Shown here piece after piece: positions 18,062 to 26,759 of a DNA stretch of 64,000 nucleotides. Every line of letters begins with the position of its first letter. Position 1 is the first letter of the stretch. Below the pieces are notes generated by a model. The model was not told where the DNA came from, made no database searches, and was given only the letters and a program-made list of their open reading frames with translations. The DNA lies in assembly GCF_007829885.1 (NCBI RefSeq), contig NZ_VIWW01000002.1:248001-312000 (forward strand), in the 5' to 3' direction. Origin of the DNA: Streptomyces brevispora (GTDB lineage Bacteria; Actinomycetota; Actinomycetes; Streptomycetales; Streptomycetaceae). Made by a program: the position numbers and the translations under genes.

Positions 18062-18847
18062 GTGAAGATCGCGCTCATGGACTCCGGAATCGGCCTGCTC
18101 GCCGCCGCCGCCGCAGTACGCCGGCTGAGGCCGGACGCCGATCTGGTGCTCTCCTCGGACCCCGACAGCATGCCCTGGGGCCCCCGCACCCCCGAAGACG
18201 TGACGGCCCACGCGCTCGCGGTGGCACGCGCGGCCGCCGCCCACCGGCCCGACGCACTGATCGTGGCCTGCAACACCGCCTCCGTGCACGCGCTGGCGGC
18301 CCTGCGGGCGGAGCTCGAACCCGCCCTGCCGGTCATCGGCACCGTCCCCGCGATCAAGCCGGCCGCGGCAGCCGGCGGCCCCTTCGCGATCTGGGCCACC
18401 CCGGCGACCACGGGCAGCCCGTACCAGCGCGCACTCATCAGGGACTTCGCCGGCTCCGCGGCCGTCACCGAGGTCCCCTGCCCCGGTCTCGCCGACGCCG
18501 TGCAGTACGCGGACGAGGCGGGGATCGACCGGGCCCTCGCCGCGGCCGCCGCGCTCACCCCGCCCGACGTACAGGCCGTCGTGCTGGGCTGCACCCACTA
18601 CGAGCTGGTCGCCGAGCGCATCCGCAGCGCCGTGCGGCAGCCCGGCCGGCCCCCCGTGGCCCTGTACCCCTCCGCCGGAGCCGTCGCGGCCCAGGCACTG
18701 CGCCGGATCGGGGCCGTACCCGCTCCATCGGCCGAACCGGGCACCGGACTTGTCGTGCTCCTCGGCGGCCGCGAGTCCGAGATGCCCGAAGCCGCTCTGG
18801 CCTACCCGGAAGGGCTTCGGCTCTCGGTGGTCAGCCCCGCCCGCTGA
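18062..18847 (+). CDS. Aspartate/glutamate racemase family protein (MurI-like)
   Basis: A 261-residue protein with both catalytic cysteines of the glutamate racemase family: C70 in ACNTAS and C177 in LGCTHY, plus the N-terminal MDSGIG loop with D7. A MurI-type enzyme would supply D-glutamate for peptidoglycan, but the loop lacks the second Gly usual in MurI (DSGxGG), so a related racemase is possible. It starts at GTG 18062, with TATGGT 6 bases upstream and no ribosome site; probably leaderless. The 58-bp gap to the divergent glycosyltransferase must hold both promoters. Confidence 0.85.
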   Translation: MKIALMDSGIGLLAAAAAVRRLRPDADLVLSSDPDSMPWGPRTPEDVTAHALAVARAAAAHRPDALIVACNTASVHALAALRAELEPALPVIGTVPAIKPAAAAGGPFAIWATPATTGSPYQRALIRDFAGSAAVTEVPCPGLADAVQYADEAGIDRALAAAAALTPPDVQAVVLGCTHYELVAERIRSAVRQPGRPPVALYPSAGAVAAQALRRIGAVPAPSAEPGTGLVVLLGGRESEMPEAALAYPEGLRLSVVSPAR

Positions 18848-18916
18848 CCGTCCGGCGAACTGCAGGGTGCCGTTGGACCCGTTCCGCCGTGCGGTTTCTT
18901 AAGTACGCTGCTTGCC

Positions 18917-19480
18917 ATGAGGGACCATCCCCGAGAACCGAGGCAAACCGGAACCGACTTCCACTCGGCGGTCTGGACCGGCCGGGCCACCAACCGGACC
19001 CAGTGGGTGCTCGCCGCAGTGGGCGCCGCCTGTCTGGCGCTCGGCATCCAGCTTGCCGTCAGCTCCACCTGGACCTCCGGCATCGCCCCGCTGCTGATGT
19101 CCGTGATCGGCTGCATGGCGGCCGGACTGCTGATGCTCTTCGGCACGCTCGCCTTCGTGAACGTGGCCGTCCGGGTCGACGGCGACGCCCTCGAAGTGCG
19201 CTGCGGTCACATGGGGCTGCCGCGTCGCCGGATCCTGCTCACCCATGTGGTGGGCGCGGAGTTCGTACCCCAGGTCACGCCACGCCAGTGGGGTGGCTGG
19301 GGCTACCGCTGGCGCCCCGAGCAGGGCACCGCCGTGGTCGTACGACGAGGCGAGGGCCTGGTGCTCCGGCTCGGCGACGGCAGGACCTTCACGGTCACGG
19401 TGGACGACGCGGAAGCCGGCGTCCGGTTCATCCGCGAGCGGCTGCACCTGTCGGCCACCGGCGCACCGGCCGAAGCCTGA
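18917..19480 (+). CDS. Two-helix membrane protein with PH-like C-terminal domain
   Basis: A 187-residue protein. Two membrane helices (about residues 30-50 and 57-80) are followed by a compact beta-rich domain (VAVRVDGDALEVRCGHMG, AVVVRRGEGLVLRLGDG) that ends in a helix, the bPH-type layout common in actinomycete membrane proteins of unknown function. ATG 18917 has TACGCT exactly 7 bases upstream and no Shine-Dalgarno, so translation is probably leaderless. Confidence 0.8.
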   Translation: MRDHPREPRQTGTDFHSAVWTGRATNRTQWVLAAVGAACLALGIQLAVSSTWTSGIAPLLMSVIGCMAAGLLMLFGTLAFVNVAVRVDGDALEVRCGHMGLPRRRILLTHVVGAEFVPQVTPRQWGGWGYRWRPEQGTAVVVRRGEGLVLRLGDGRTFTVTVDDAEAGVRFIRERLHLSATGAPAEA

Positions 19481-19609
19481 GACACCGCGCCGACGCCCCA
19501 CGTCCGTGGCCGCCTCACAGCCCGGCGCGGTCTCGTCGCGGATCATGTCCGGGCACGCCCTCCCCACCTTGCGGAGCAACCGCTCCGTGCCGGTGAAACG
19601 GTCCGCCCC

Positions 19610-20265
19610 GCCGTCCCCGATCGGCCGCTTGGCGGACGCCGGCCCGGCCGGCAGGCCGGCCCCCGCCGTCACCGGCGTGAAGCTCAGCGCGCTGCCCGCA
19701 CTGGCCGGTGCGGCCAGTGCCGTGAGCGCGGCACCGGCGGTCAGGACGAGCTGGGTGCCGCGCGGCGAGCGCCACAGCATGTACAGCAGCCAGCCCCAGC
19801 AGCACTACCCCACACTCCCTGCTCGGCCGCCTGCTGCAACGGCGCCGAGTGCGGCTTGCCGTCGGAGCGGAGGGTCTGCCGCGCGGTGGTGCTCAGCTCG
19901 GCGAAGCGGTCGGAGCCGATGCCGCGCACCGGGTGCTGCCCGGCCAGCTGTACCGCGTCCTGCCAGAGCTGAACCCGGTTCCTGGTGAGCAGGCCCTCCA
20001 GGGAGACCGTGAGCCCGTCGGGAGACACGTCCTCGGCCGTCCCCACGGAAAGGCCGACGACCAGACCGGCGGCCGGGGCGAGCCCGACGAGGCCGGCCGG
20101 CCGACGGCGCATCCTGGCCGCGGCGAGTGAGCACAGCAGCACCCCGAGTGCCGCCACGCACCCCGCCACCGAGCCGAGTCCGAGCTGTGACGGTCCCGTG
20201 CGCGACGGCCGGATCCGACCGGTCGGCGGGGGACCGGCGCACAGGTTGACGGCCCCGGCGGGCAT
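19610..20265 (-). pseudogene. Remnant of an O-antigen ligase/polymerase gene
   Basis: On the minus strand the C-terminal part of an O-antigen-ligase-family protein can be read: NRVQLWQDAVQLAGQHPVRG, then SDGKPHSAPLQQAAEQG in one frame. Near 19815 the reading passes through a second frame (VLLGLAA), and from about 19785 a third frame continues with LYMLWRSPRGTQLVLTAG and the last hydrophobic segment. At least two frameshifts and loss of the N-terminal half make this a decayed gene. The ends are approximate. It may be a former partner of the polysaccharide locus further right. Confidence 0.7.
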
Positions 20266-20361
20266 ATGTGCAGAAGATGCGGAGAATCGATCCGGCGGTG
20301 AGGATTCCGGCGTCACGACAGAGCTGCCGGGCACACAGCGGGCCACCGTAGACTCCGCCTG

Positions 20362-21957
20362 GTGAGCACCATCATCGCCCCGGTCGGCGACCCGCAGCAG
20401 CCCGCCTCCGTCCCCCGAGCCAGGCGCCTGCTGCCTCGACTCGCCCGCCCCTGCGCAGCCGTGCTCTCCGGGCTGATGTTGTACGTGAGCTTCCCGCCCC
20501 GGCCTCTGTGGTGGCTGGTTCTGCCCGGGTTCGCGCTGCTCGGCTGGGTGCTGTTCGAGCGCAGGATCCGCGCCGCGTCCGGGCTGGGTCTGCTCGCCGG
20601 GCTGGGCTTCATGCTGCCGTTGCTGCACTGGACCGGGGAAGAAGTCGGCCCGGTGCCCTGGCTGGCCCTGGCCGCCGCCGAGGCACTGTTCATCGCGGTG
20701 GGCTGCATCGGCATCTCCGCCGTGTCCCGGCTCGCCGGCTGGCCGTTCTGGGCTGCCGCCGTCTGGACCCTGGACGAGGCGGTACGGGCCAGGGTGCCGT
20801 TCGGCGGCTTCCCCTGGGGCAGGATCGCCTTCGGCCAGGCGGACAGCGTGTTCCTGCCGCTCGCGGCGCTCGGCGGCACACCGCTGCTCTCCTTCGCCGT
20901 GGTCCTGTGCGGCTTCGGTCTCTTCGAGGCGGTCCGCCGGTTCCGGGTCCGCCGCACCACGGGCGAGCTGCCCCGACTGGCCGCGGCGGTGACCGCGGCG
21001 GCCGTTCTGGTGCCCGTCGCCGCGGCCCTCGCGTCGCTGCCGCTGGTGGACGACTCGGCCGAGGACGGCACCGCGACCGTCGCCGCGATCCAGGGCAACG
21101 TGCCGCGGCTCGGCCTCGACTTCAACTCCCAGCGCCGCGCCGTCCTGGACAACCACGCGAACCGTACGGAGCAGCTCGCCAAGGACGTGAAGGCGGGCAG
21201 GGCGCCGCAGCCCGACTTCGTCCTGTGGCCGGAGAACTCCTCCGACCTCGACCCCTACCGCAACGCCGACGCGAGGATCGTGATCGACGACGCGGTGAAG
21301 GCGATCGGTGTGCCGACCGTCGTCGGCGCGGTCGTCGAGCCCGACACCGGGAATCTGCGCAACACCCTCATCCAGTGGGACCCGGACAAGGGCCCCGTGG
21401 CCACGTACGACAAGCGCCACATCCAGCCGTTCGGTGAGTACATGCCGATGCGTTCCTTCGTGCGCATCTTCAGCTCGGACGTGGACCGGGTGCAGCGCGA
21501 CTTCGGACCGGGAAAGAAGGTCGGCGTCTTCGACCTCTCCGGAACCTACGTCGGGCTCGTCACCTGCTACGAGGCCGCGTTCGACGACGCCGTACGGGAC
21601 ACGGTCGAGCACGGGGCCCAGATGATCGCCGTCCCCAGCAACAACGCCACCTTCGGCCGCAGCGAGATGACCTACCAGCAGCTGGCCATGTCCCGGGTGC
21701 GCGCCGTCGAGCACAGCCGGTCCGTCGTCGTCCCGGTCACCAGCGGCGTCAGCGCGGTCATCCGCCCGGACGGCACCGTCGTCCAGAAGACGAAGATGTT
21801 CACCCCGGACGCGCTGGTGGACGAGGTCCCGCTGCGGTCCTCGCTGACCCCCGCGACCCGGATGGGACCGCTGCCCGAAGGAGTCCTGTCCCTGCTCGCG
21901 GTCATCGGCCTCGGCTGGGCGGCGACGCGGACGGTACGGATGCGACGCGGCCGCTGA
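20362..21957 (+). CDS. lnt: Apolipoprotein N-acyltransferase
   Basis: A 531-residue protein that N-acylates the N-terminal diacylglyceryl-cysteine of lipoproteins at the membrane. Six or so membrane helices occupy residues 30-235 and a nitrilase-like domain follows. The catalytic triad is visible: E291 (LWPENSSD), K351 (YDKRHIQPFGEY) and C402 (VTCYEAAF). A final helix lies near 510-525. It starts at GTG 20362 with TAGACT 7 bases upstream and no ribosome site (leaderless candidate). The next gene, a Nudix hydrolase, begins 29 bp after the stop but has its own such element. Length is usual for actinobacterial Lnt. Confidence 0.93.
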   Translation: MSTIIAPVGDPQQPASVPRARRLLPRLARPCAAVLSGLMLYVSFPPRPLWWLVLPGFALLGWVLFERRIRAASGLGLLAGLGFMLPLLHWTGEEVGPVPWLALAAAEALFIAVGCIGISAVSRLAGWPFWAAAVWTLDEAVRARVPFGGFPWGRIAFGQADSVFLPLAALGGTPLLSFAVVLCGFGLFEAVRRFRVRRTTGELPRLAAAVTAAAVLVPVAAALASLPLVDDSAEDGTATVAAIQGNVPRLGLDFNSQRRAVLDNHANRTEQLAKDVKAGRAPQPDFVLWPENSSDLDPYRNADARIVIDDAVKAIGVPTVVGAVVEPDTGNLRNTLIQWDPDKGPVATYDKRHIQPFGEYMPMRSFVRIFSSDVDRVQRDFGPGKKVGVFDLSGTYVGLVTCYEAAFDDAVRDTVEHGAQMIAVPSNNATFGRSEMTYQQLAMSRVRAVEHSRSVVVPVTSGVSAVIRPDGTVVQKTKMFTPDALVDEVPLRSSLTPATRMGPLPEGVLSLLAVIGLGWAATRTVRMRRGR

Positions 21958-21986
21958 GCCGATACGCAGCCACGTAGGGTCGGCCC

Positions 21987-22466
21987 ATGGCAATTCCTGA
22001 CTTCATCCGCGAGATCCGCGCCACGGCGGGTCATCAGTTGCTCCTGCTGCCCGGCGTCACCGCCATCGTCTTCGACGAGGAGGGCAGAGTGCTGCTCGGA
22101 CGGCGTGCGGACACCGGCAAGTGGTCGGTCATCGGAGGCATCTCCGAGCCGGGGGAGCAGCCGGCAACGACGGCCGAGCGCGAGGTGTACGAGGAGACGG
22201 CCGTGCACTGCGTGGCGGAACGCGTGGTGCTGACCCAGGCCCTGCCGCCCGTGCGGTACGAGAACGGCGACCACTGCCAGTACCTGGACGTCACCTTCCG
22301 CTGCCGGGCCACCGGCGGCGAGGCCCGCGTCAACGACGACGAGTCGTTGGAGGTGGGCTGGTTCGGTGTCGACGCGCTGCCGCCGCTGGAGGAGTTCGCG
22401 CTCCTGCGCATCAAGCAGTCGCTCAACGACGGACCCACCTGGTTCGAGGCCACCGCCTCGCACTGA
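21987..22466 (+). CDS. Nudix hydrolase
   Basis: A 159-residue single-domain Nudix protein. The Nudix box runs from GISEPGEQ to REVYEET (residues about 52-71) with the metal-binding glutamates intact. The N-terminal strand has GVTAIVFDEEGRVLLGRR and the C-terminal part WFGVDALPPL. It is expected to hydrolyse a nucleoside diphosphate linked to another group; the substrate cannot be told from sequence. ATG 21987 has TAGGGT 6 bases upstream and no Shine-Dalgarno. Confidence 0.92.
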   Translation: MAIPDFIREIRATAGHQLLLLPGVTAIVFDEEGRVLLGRRADTGKWSVIGGISEPGEQPATTAEREVYEETAVHCVAERVVLTQALPPVRYENGDHCQYLDVTFRCRATGGEARVNDDESLEVGWFGVDALPPLEEFALLRIKQSLNDGPTWFEATASH

Positions 22467-22621
22467 ACAAGACGGAACGGACGGAACGGGCGAGCCGCGA
22501 GCGGCCTCCGTTCCGGTCCGAAACCCCTGCCGGATCAACGGGGTTGCCGCTCGGCGCGTGGACACCGGGTGTTCGGGCAGGAGTCGTGGCCCGGCGTCTG
22601 CGGATGTGGCACAGTCGGGCC

Positions 22622-24325
22622 GTGGACGCACTGAGGCCCCAGGACCCCGCGCGAATAGGCGCCTATCAGCTGCTCGCCCGTCTCGGTGCGGGAGGCATGG
22701 GGCAGGTGTATCTCGGCCGGTCTCCCGGCGGACGGCTGGTGGCTGTGAAGGTCATCCGCGACGAGATCAGCGATCACCCCGACGCGCTGGCCCGGTTCCG
22801 GCGCGAGGCCGCGACCGTCGAGACCGTGCGCAGCGCGTACACCGCCCAGTTGATCGAGGCGTCGCTCGACACGTCCCCCTACTGGCTGGCCACCGAGTAC
22901 GTTGCAGGGCCCACGCTGCACGGCGCCGTCCGCGTGAGCGGCCCCTTCCCGCCGGACAGCGCCCTGCGGCTGCTGGCCGCGCTCGCCGAGGGGCTGGCCG
23001 CGGTCCATGTGCACGGAGTCACGCACCGGGACCTGAAACCGCACAACGTCATCCTCTCGCCACAGGGACCACAGCTGATCGACTTCGGAATCGCGCGGGG
23101 ACTCGAACAGTCGATCCTCACCCGGGACGGGATGGCATCGGGAACGCCCGGCTACGCGGCCCCCGAGGTTCTGCTGCGCAACGAGGTGGCTCCGGCGGCG
23201 GACGTGTTCGCGCTGGGGGCGACGCTCGCGTACACGGTGACGGGCCGTCCCCCGTACGGCACGGGCGACGCCGCGTCGGTCAGCTACCGGACCGTGTACG
23301 AGGACATCGATCTGTCGGGAGTACGCACGGACCTGGCCACAGTGATCCGGATGTGCGTCGCCAAGGACCCGGCGGAGCGTCCGGCGCCGGCCGCGGTGAT
23401 CGCGCTGTGCGGGGTGGACTCGCCGCTGGCGTCGGACGCCCACTACCACGCGCTGGTACGCACCGCCGAACCCGTCCTCGTACCAGGAGACTTGAACACG
23501 CTGTCCGGGGCGTACGGTGCGCACGCGGAGCCGGGAACGGTGCCGGGGCCCGCGGCCCGGACTCGGCGGGCGGGGCGCGAGCCGGCCGACCAGCCGGCGG
23601 ACAGACGGCGGCACCCCGGCAGCCCCCGGCGGGGGAGGGTCTGGCTCGCCGTGTGCGCCGTGGCGCTCGCGGTTCCGGTGACGGCCTGGCTGTTCCTGGA
23701 GGCGGACGGCAAGGGCGCCGACGCCGCACCCGGGTCCGGGGCCACGTCCGGCCGGCCTGCCGCGAGCCGTTCGGCAACCGCGGACAAGACGGCCGGCCCG
23801 CCGGACCACATCGTCAACGACCGTGTCTCGAAGGACCGTTGGACTCTGTCGCACGATCAGAAAGAGGCCGCTCGGGGCAGCGGATCCTGCGATCTGGCCG
23901 GTATTGCCGAGTCCCTTCCACTGTCGGGTCTGTTGTCGTCCGTTTCGCACACCACCGGCTCCGGCACCGCCTCGGTGTCGATGCGGCCCGAGGGCGCCGG
24001 GGAAGGGAAGAGGCCCGCGCCCTACTACGTCTCCGTGGGGGTGCGGCCCCCGCACGAGACCGACCGCTCCACCGGACGGCCGCTGCGGTCCACCGCCAAG
24101 GGCATCGGTTTCACCAGCAAGCCCGTCGATCTCTACTCCCGCTGGAACTCCGGCGGAACCGTGGAGTTCAAGTACCCCGACGACTTCCGGGCCCACTTCG
24201 GTGACAAGGTCCTCGACGCGATCCCGGTGGGGGACGACCGGGGCGACTGGACCGTGGTGATCTACCACGTCGAGGGCGGGCCCACGAAGTACACATCCGT
24301 CGCGTGCCTCGGCTTCCACGCCTGA
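22622..24325 (+). CDS. Membrane Ser/Thr protein kinase with extracytoplasmic domain
   Basis: A 567-residue protein. The kinase domain (residues 15-275) has the glycine loop LGAGGMGQVYLG, the VAVKVI lysine, HRDLKPHN (H135-D137) and DFGIA, followed by GTPGYAAPE. A basic Pro-rich linker leads to one membrane helix (about 340-362). The outer domain of about 200 residues ends in a GGPTKYTSVACLGFHA tail and has no PASTA repeats. A GTG at 22622 matches the usual start of Streptomyces kinases of this type (VDALRPQDPARIG) and has CACAGT 6 bases upstream; ATG 22604 is the alternative. The outer domain probably senses an unknown signal. Confidence 0.9.
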   Translation: MDALRPQDPARIGAYQLLARLGAGGMGQVYLGRSPGGRLVAVKVIRDEISDHPDALARFRREAATVETVRSAYTAQLIEASLDTSPYWLATEYVAGPTLHGAVRVSGPFPPDSALRLLAALAEGLAAVHVHGVTHRDLKPHNVILSPQGPQLIDFGIARGLEQSILTRDGMASGTPGYAAPEVLLRNEVAPAADVFALGATLAYTVTGRPPYGTGDAASVSYRTVYEDIDLSGVRTDLATVIRMCVAKDPAERPAPAAVIALCGVDSPLASDAHYHALVRTAEPVLVPGDLNTLSGAYGAHAEPGTVPGPAARTRRAGREPADQPADRRRHPGSPRRGRVWLAVCAVALAVPVTAWLFLEADGKGADAAPGSGATSGRPAASRSATADKTAGPPDHIVNDRVSKDRWTLSHDQKEAARGSGSCDLAGIAESLPLSGLLSSVSHTTGSGTASVSMRPEGAGEGKRPAPYYVSVGVRPPHETDRSTGRPLRSTAKGIGFTSKPVDLYSRWNSGGTVEFKYPDDFRAHFGDKVLDAIPVGDDRGDWTVVIYHVEGGPTKYTSVACLGFHA

Positions 24326-24332
24326 GGCGGAC

Positions 24333-24373
24333 GCATCCGCGGCTCTGCACGGGGCCCCGCCCGCCGCGGACGC
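24333..24373 (+). terminator. Hairpin after the Ser/Thr kinase gene
   Basis: GCATCCGCGGC (24333-24343) and GCCGCGGACGC (24363-24373) form an 11-bp stem with one non-Watson-Crick pair and a 19-base loop. It begins 8 bases after the kinase stop codon. Confidence 0.5.
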
Positions 24374-24404
24374 CGTAACAGGGGCCCGAGACGGTGGCTG
24401 ACCG

Positions 24405-24865
24405 CCCGCCGTCACGGCCTTGAGCTCGTCGAGCGACTTCCGGATGAGCTCCGACTTGTCCGGCCGGCCGGTTCCGCTGATCCAGCGTTCGAACGCGACC
24501 TGGAAGACGGATATCCCCACCTCGGATGCCAGGCTCGCGGCCGGGTCCGCGACGCCGCGCCGACGGAGCGTGTCAGCGAGAGCAGTGGGCAGTCTCACGA
24601 GCGTGATCAGCTCGCGTTCCTGCAGCTCGGCATGGGCAGTGATGATCATCTGGCGCTGCCGGGCATGTTCGTGGCGGCCCCGGAAGACGCCCGCAGCTGC
24701 ATCGGGCGCCGCGGCCACACCGCGTCGATCGGTGCAGTGGACTCCGGCACGCCCGTGAGCGTGTCCACGAAGAGTTCCTGAAGGGCGGACGCGCCCGCGA
24801 ACAGGACCTCGCGCTTGTCGGCAAAGTGCCTGAAGAACGTCCGCTCGGTGTGCCCGGCCCGGCTC
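24405..24865 (-). pseudogene. TetR-family regulator remnant
   Basis: Minus-strand reading gives TERTFFRHFADKREVLF, the end of a TetR helix-turn-helix, in one frame. Near 24690 the match continues in another frame as ARQRQMIITAHAELQEREL and then FQVAFERWISG, the ligand-domain part. The first helices of the DNA-binding domain and a start codon are missing, and no stop falls at the expected end. It is a broken gene with N-terminal loss and at least one frameshift. It abuts another remnant, so this kilobase has lost genes. Confidence 0.7.
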
Positions 24866-24885
24866 CCGCGCGGGAGGCGGGGCTT

Positions 24886-25330
24886 TCACGTACGAAGTCC
24901 TCGCCGCGGATCGGCGTGAACCCGCTGGACAGTCGTGCCCAGCGTCAGCGCCTCATGGAGGTTGTGTTCGACCACTTCCCGCATGAACTGCCGGTTCAGG
25001 ATGACCGGACTGCTCAGCGCCGCCATCTGTCGTTCGCGATGCGTACCTCGATCCGGACGAAGGCCGAATCCGCCGCTCTCAACTGCCCGTCCACGGCACC
25101 CGGTCCCGAGCCGGGAAGGGATACACGGTGCGCCTTTCCCCGTTCGGTGCGAAAGCCGACCGTGCCGGCCGGCACACCGTGCACGTCCACCCTTGCCACG
25201 GCCGGATCACCGCCCGTCGCCAACAGCTCACCGGTCCCGGCGCCCCGCCCGCCTGCCGAAACCGTGAACGACCGCTCGACCGCTACAGATTCCGCGATCC
25301 GACTCCGGCTCCGGCATCCGTTCGGACGCC
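24886..25330 (-). pseudogene. Decayed C-terminal piece, possibly of a CehA/McbA-type metallohydrolase
   Basis: The minus strand reads FTVSAGGRGAGTGELLATGG, then VPAGTVGFRTERGKAHRVSL and SAFVRIEVR. After a 1-base shift it reads MAALSSPVIL and continues to a stop at 24886. This pattern resembles the beta-sandwich end of CehA/McbA metallohydrolases, a tentative match from memory. No catalytic PHP domain precedes it; the intact SDR gene lies directly upstream. The codon pattern is still Streptomyces-like, so decay seems recent. Confidence 0.45.
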
Positions 25331-25360
25331 CGTCGCAACGGATCGTCGTGCATCGGCGCG

Positions 25361-26095
25361 TCAGCGTCCGCCCGCCACGCGCAGAATCGCCCCGGTGGCG
25401 TACGAGGCATCGTCCGAGAGCAGCCAGGCAACGGCGCCGGCGACTTCCTCGGGCTGCCCGGGCCGGCCCAGCGGGATACCGGCGGCGGCCTTGTCGGGGC
25501 GCTCTGGGTCCTCGTGGAAATCGGTGCGGATGATGCCGGGCGACACCGCGTTGACCCGGATGCCGGCCGCGGCGACCTCCTTGGACAGGCCGATGGTCAT
25601 CGTGTCCACGGCCGCCTTGGCGGCGGCGTAGTGGACGTACTCGCCGGGACTGCCGAGGGTGGCGGCCGCCGACGACATGTTCACGATGGCCCCGCCACCG
25701 GTCCGGCTCATATCGCGCACGGCCCGCCGCGCGCAGAGCAGATACCCGACGACATTGACGTCCAGGGCCCGCCGGAGCCCGGCCGCGTCCGCGTCCGCGA
25801 GCGAGCCCGTCGGACCTCCGACCCCCGCGTTGTTGACCAGCCCGGTGACCGGGCCGAGATCGGCGGCCGCGGTCTCGAAGAGCCGGTCGACACCTGCCTC
25901 GTCGGTCGTGTCCATACGCACCGTGACACAGCGCCGGCCCGTCTCCCGCACGGCCTCGGCGACTGCGTCGGCCGCTGCCGCGTCGGAGCGGTAGCCCAGC
26001 GCGATGTCGTGGCCGTCGCCCGCCAGACGTACGCAGACCGCCGCGCCGATTCCGCGACTGCCGCCGGTGACCACGGTGACCGGATGACGGCTCAT
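25361..26095 (-). CDS. Short-chain dehydrogenase/reductase
   Basis: A 244-residue classical SDR. The cofactor loop GGSRGIGAAVC (residues about 9-19), NNAGVGG, the catalytic Ser in NMSSAAATLG, and Y-x3-K in HYAAAKAA are all present, as is the C-terminal PEEVAGAVAWLLSD typical of FabG-like 3-oxoacyl or sugar/alcohol reductases. YRSD after the second strand suggests NADP preference. ATG 26095 follows CAGGGG at good spacing. It stands alone; the genes downstream are remnants, so the physiological substrate cannot be inferred. Confidence 0.9.
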   Translation of the reverse strand: MSRHPVTVVTGGSRGIGAAVCVRLAGDGHDIALGYRSDAAAADAVAEAVRETGRRCVTVRMDTTDEAGVDRLFETAAADLGPVTGLVNNAGVGGPTGSLADADAAGLRRALDVNVVGYLLCARRAVRDMSRTGGGAIVNMSSAAATLGSPGEYVHYAAAKAAVDTMTIGLSKEVAAAGIRVNAVSPGIIRTDFHEDPERPDKAAAGIPLGRPGQPEEVAGAVAWLLSDDASYATGAILRVAGGR

Positions 26096-26313
26096 GAATG
26101 CCCCTGACTCCAGTGCGAGGACCCGATGACCCCGGCGCAGGGACCCATCGTAGGGAGTGATGATCGATTCGACCGGATCTTCGTCGGACCCGGGCGGATG
26201 CTCTTCCGGCGCACTCCGGCGGGCCGGTCCGATCCGGGCCGCGCGGCGACTGAACCCGGCGTATCCGCAGACCCGCAGCGGGCCCATTCACGAACGGGGC
26301 CGGACAGCACTGA

Positions 26314-26364
26314 GCGACCGATGGACGCCACCCACTCATGGAAGAGTGGCGGTCCATCGGTCGC
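26314..26364 (-). terminator. Long two-stem hairpin after the DUF6381-like gene
   Basis: A 13-bp perfect stem, GCGACCGATGGAC (26314-26326) with GTCCATCGGTCGC (26352-26364), encloses a small internal loop and a second 6-bp stem (CCACTC/GAGTGG) with a 6-base loop. It starts 17 bases past the stop of the small minus-strand gene. This is one of the strongest hairpins in the window. Confidence 0.75.
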
Positions 26365-26380
26365 CCGTGTGATGCGGTGA

Positions 26381-26563
26381 CTACATGGGGGGTTCGCTGC
26401 CGCCCCGGCCGGCCTGCTGCTCGCTCTGCTCGTGCAGCTTCCGGGCCTTCTCCTGGAGCCGTCGGCGCTGCTCCGGGTCGTTGGTGCGCTCCGCGGCCTC
26501 GGTCATGTGCTTGGCCTTTTCGCGCATCTGCTGGGCTCGGCCGGTTTCTCCTGCAACGCTCAT
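26381..26563 (-). CDS. Small helical protein, DUF6381-like
   Basis: A 60-residue, highly charged, helix-forming protein (MSVAGETGRAQQMREKAKHM, then TNDPEQRRRLQEKARKLHEQ). It resembles the small Streptomyces family I know as DUF6381; function unknown. ATG 26563 has a clean AAGGAG upstream. It has no cysteine, signal peptide or membrane segment. It stands alone on its strand and ends in a strong terminator, so it is probably an independently controlled, well-expressed transcript. Confidence 0.8.
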   Translation of the reverse strand: MSVAGETGRAQQMREKAKHMTEAAERTNDPEQRRRLQEKARKLHEQSEQQAGRGGSEPPM

Positions 26564-26759
26564 CGTCGCTCCTTGAACGGTAGGGAAGAGCGGGCTCCCT
26601 CAGAGAACCAGCGCTTCGCGTCCGCCGCACCCCGAACCGCTACGCACCGTGAAGGTGCCAGGTGAGGCGGGTGTCGGGTGCCGGTGGTCACGGCGGTGCG
26701 GGCGCCGGCGTCCGCACCGGCGTGACTCACGGTCCCCTGACGCTGGCATGATCAGGGGT

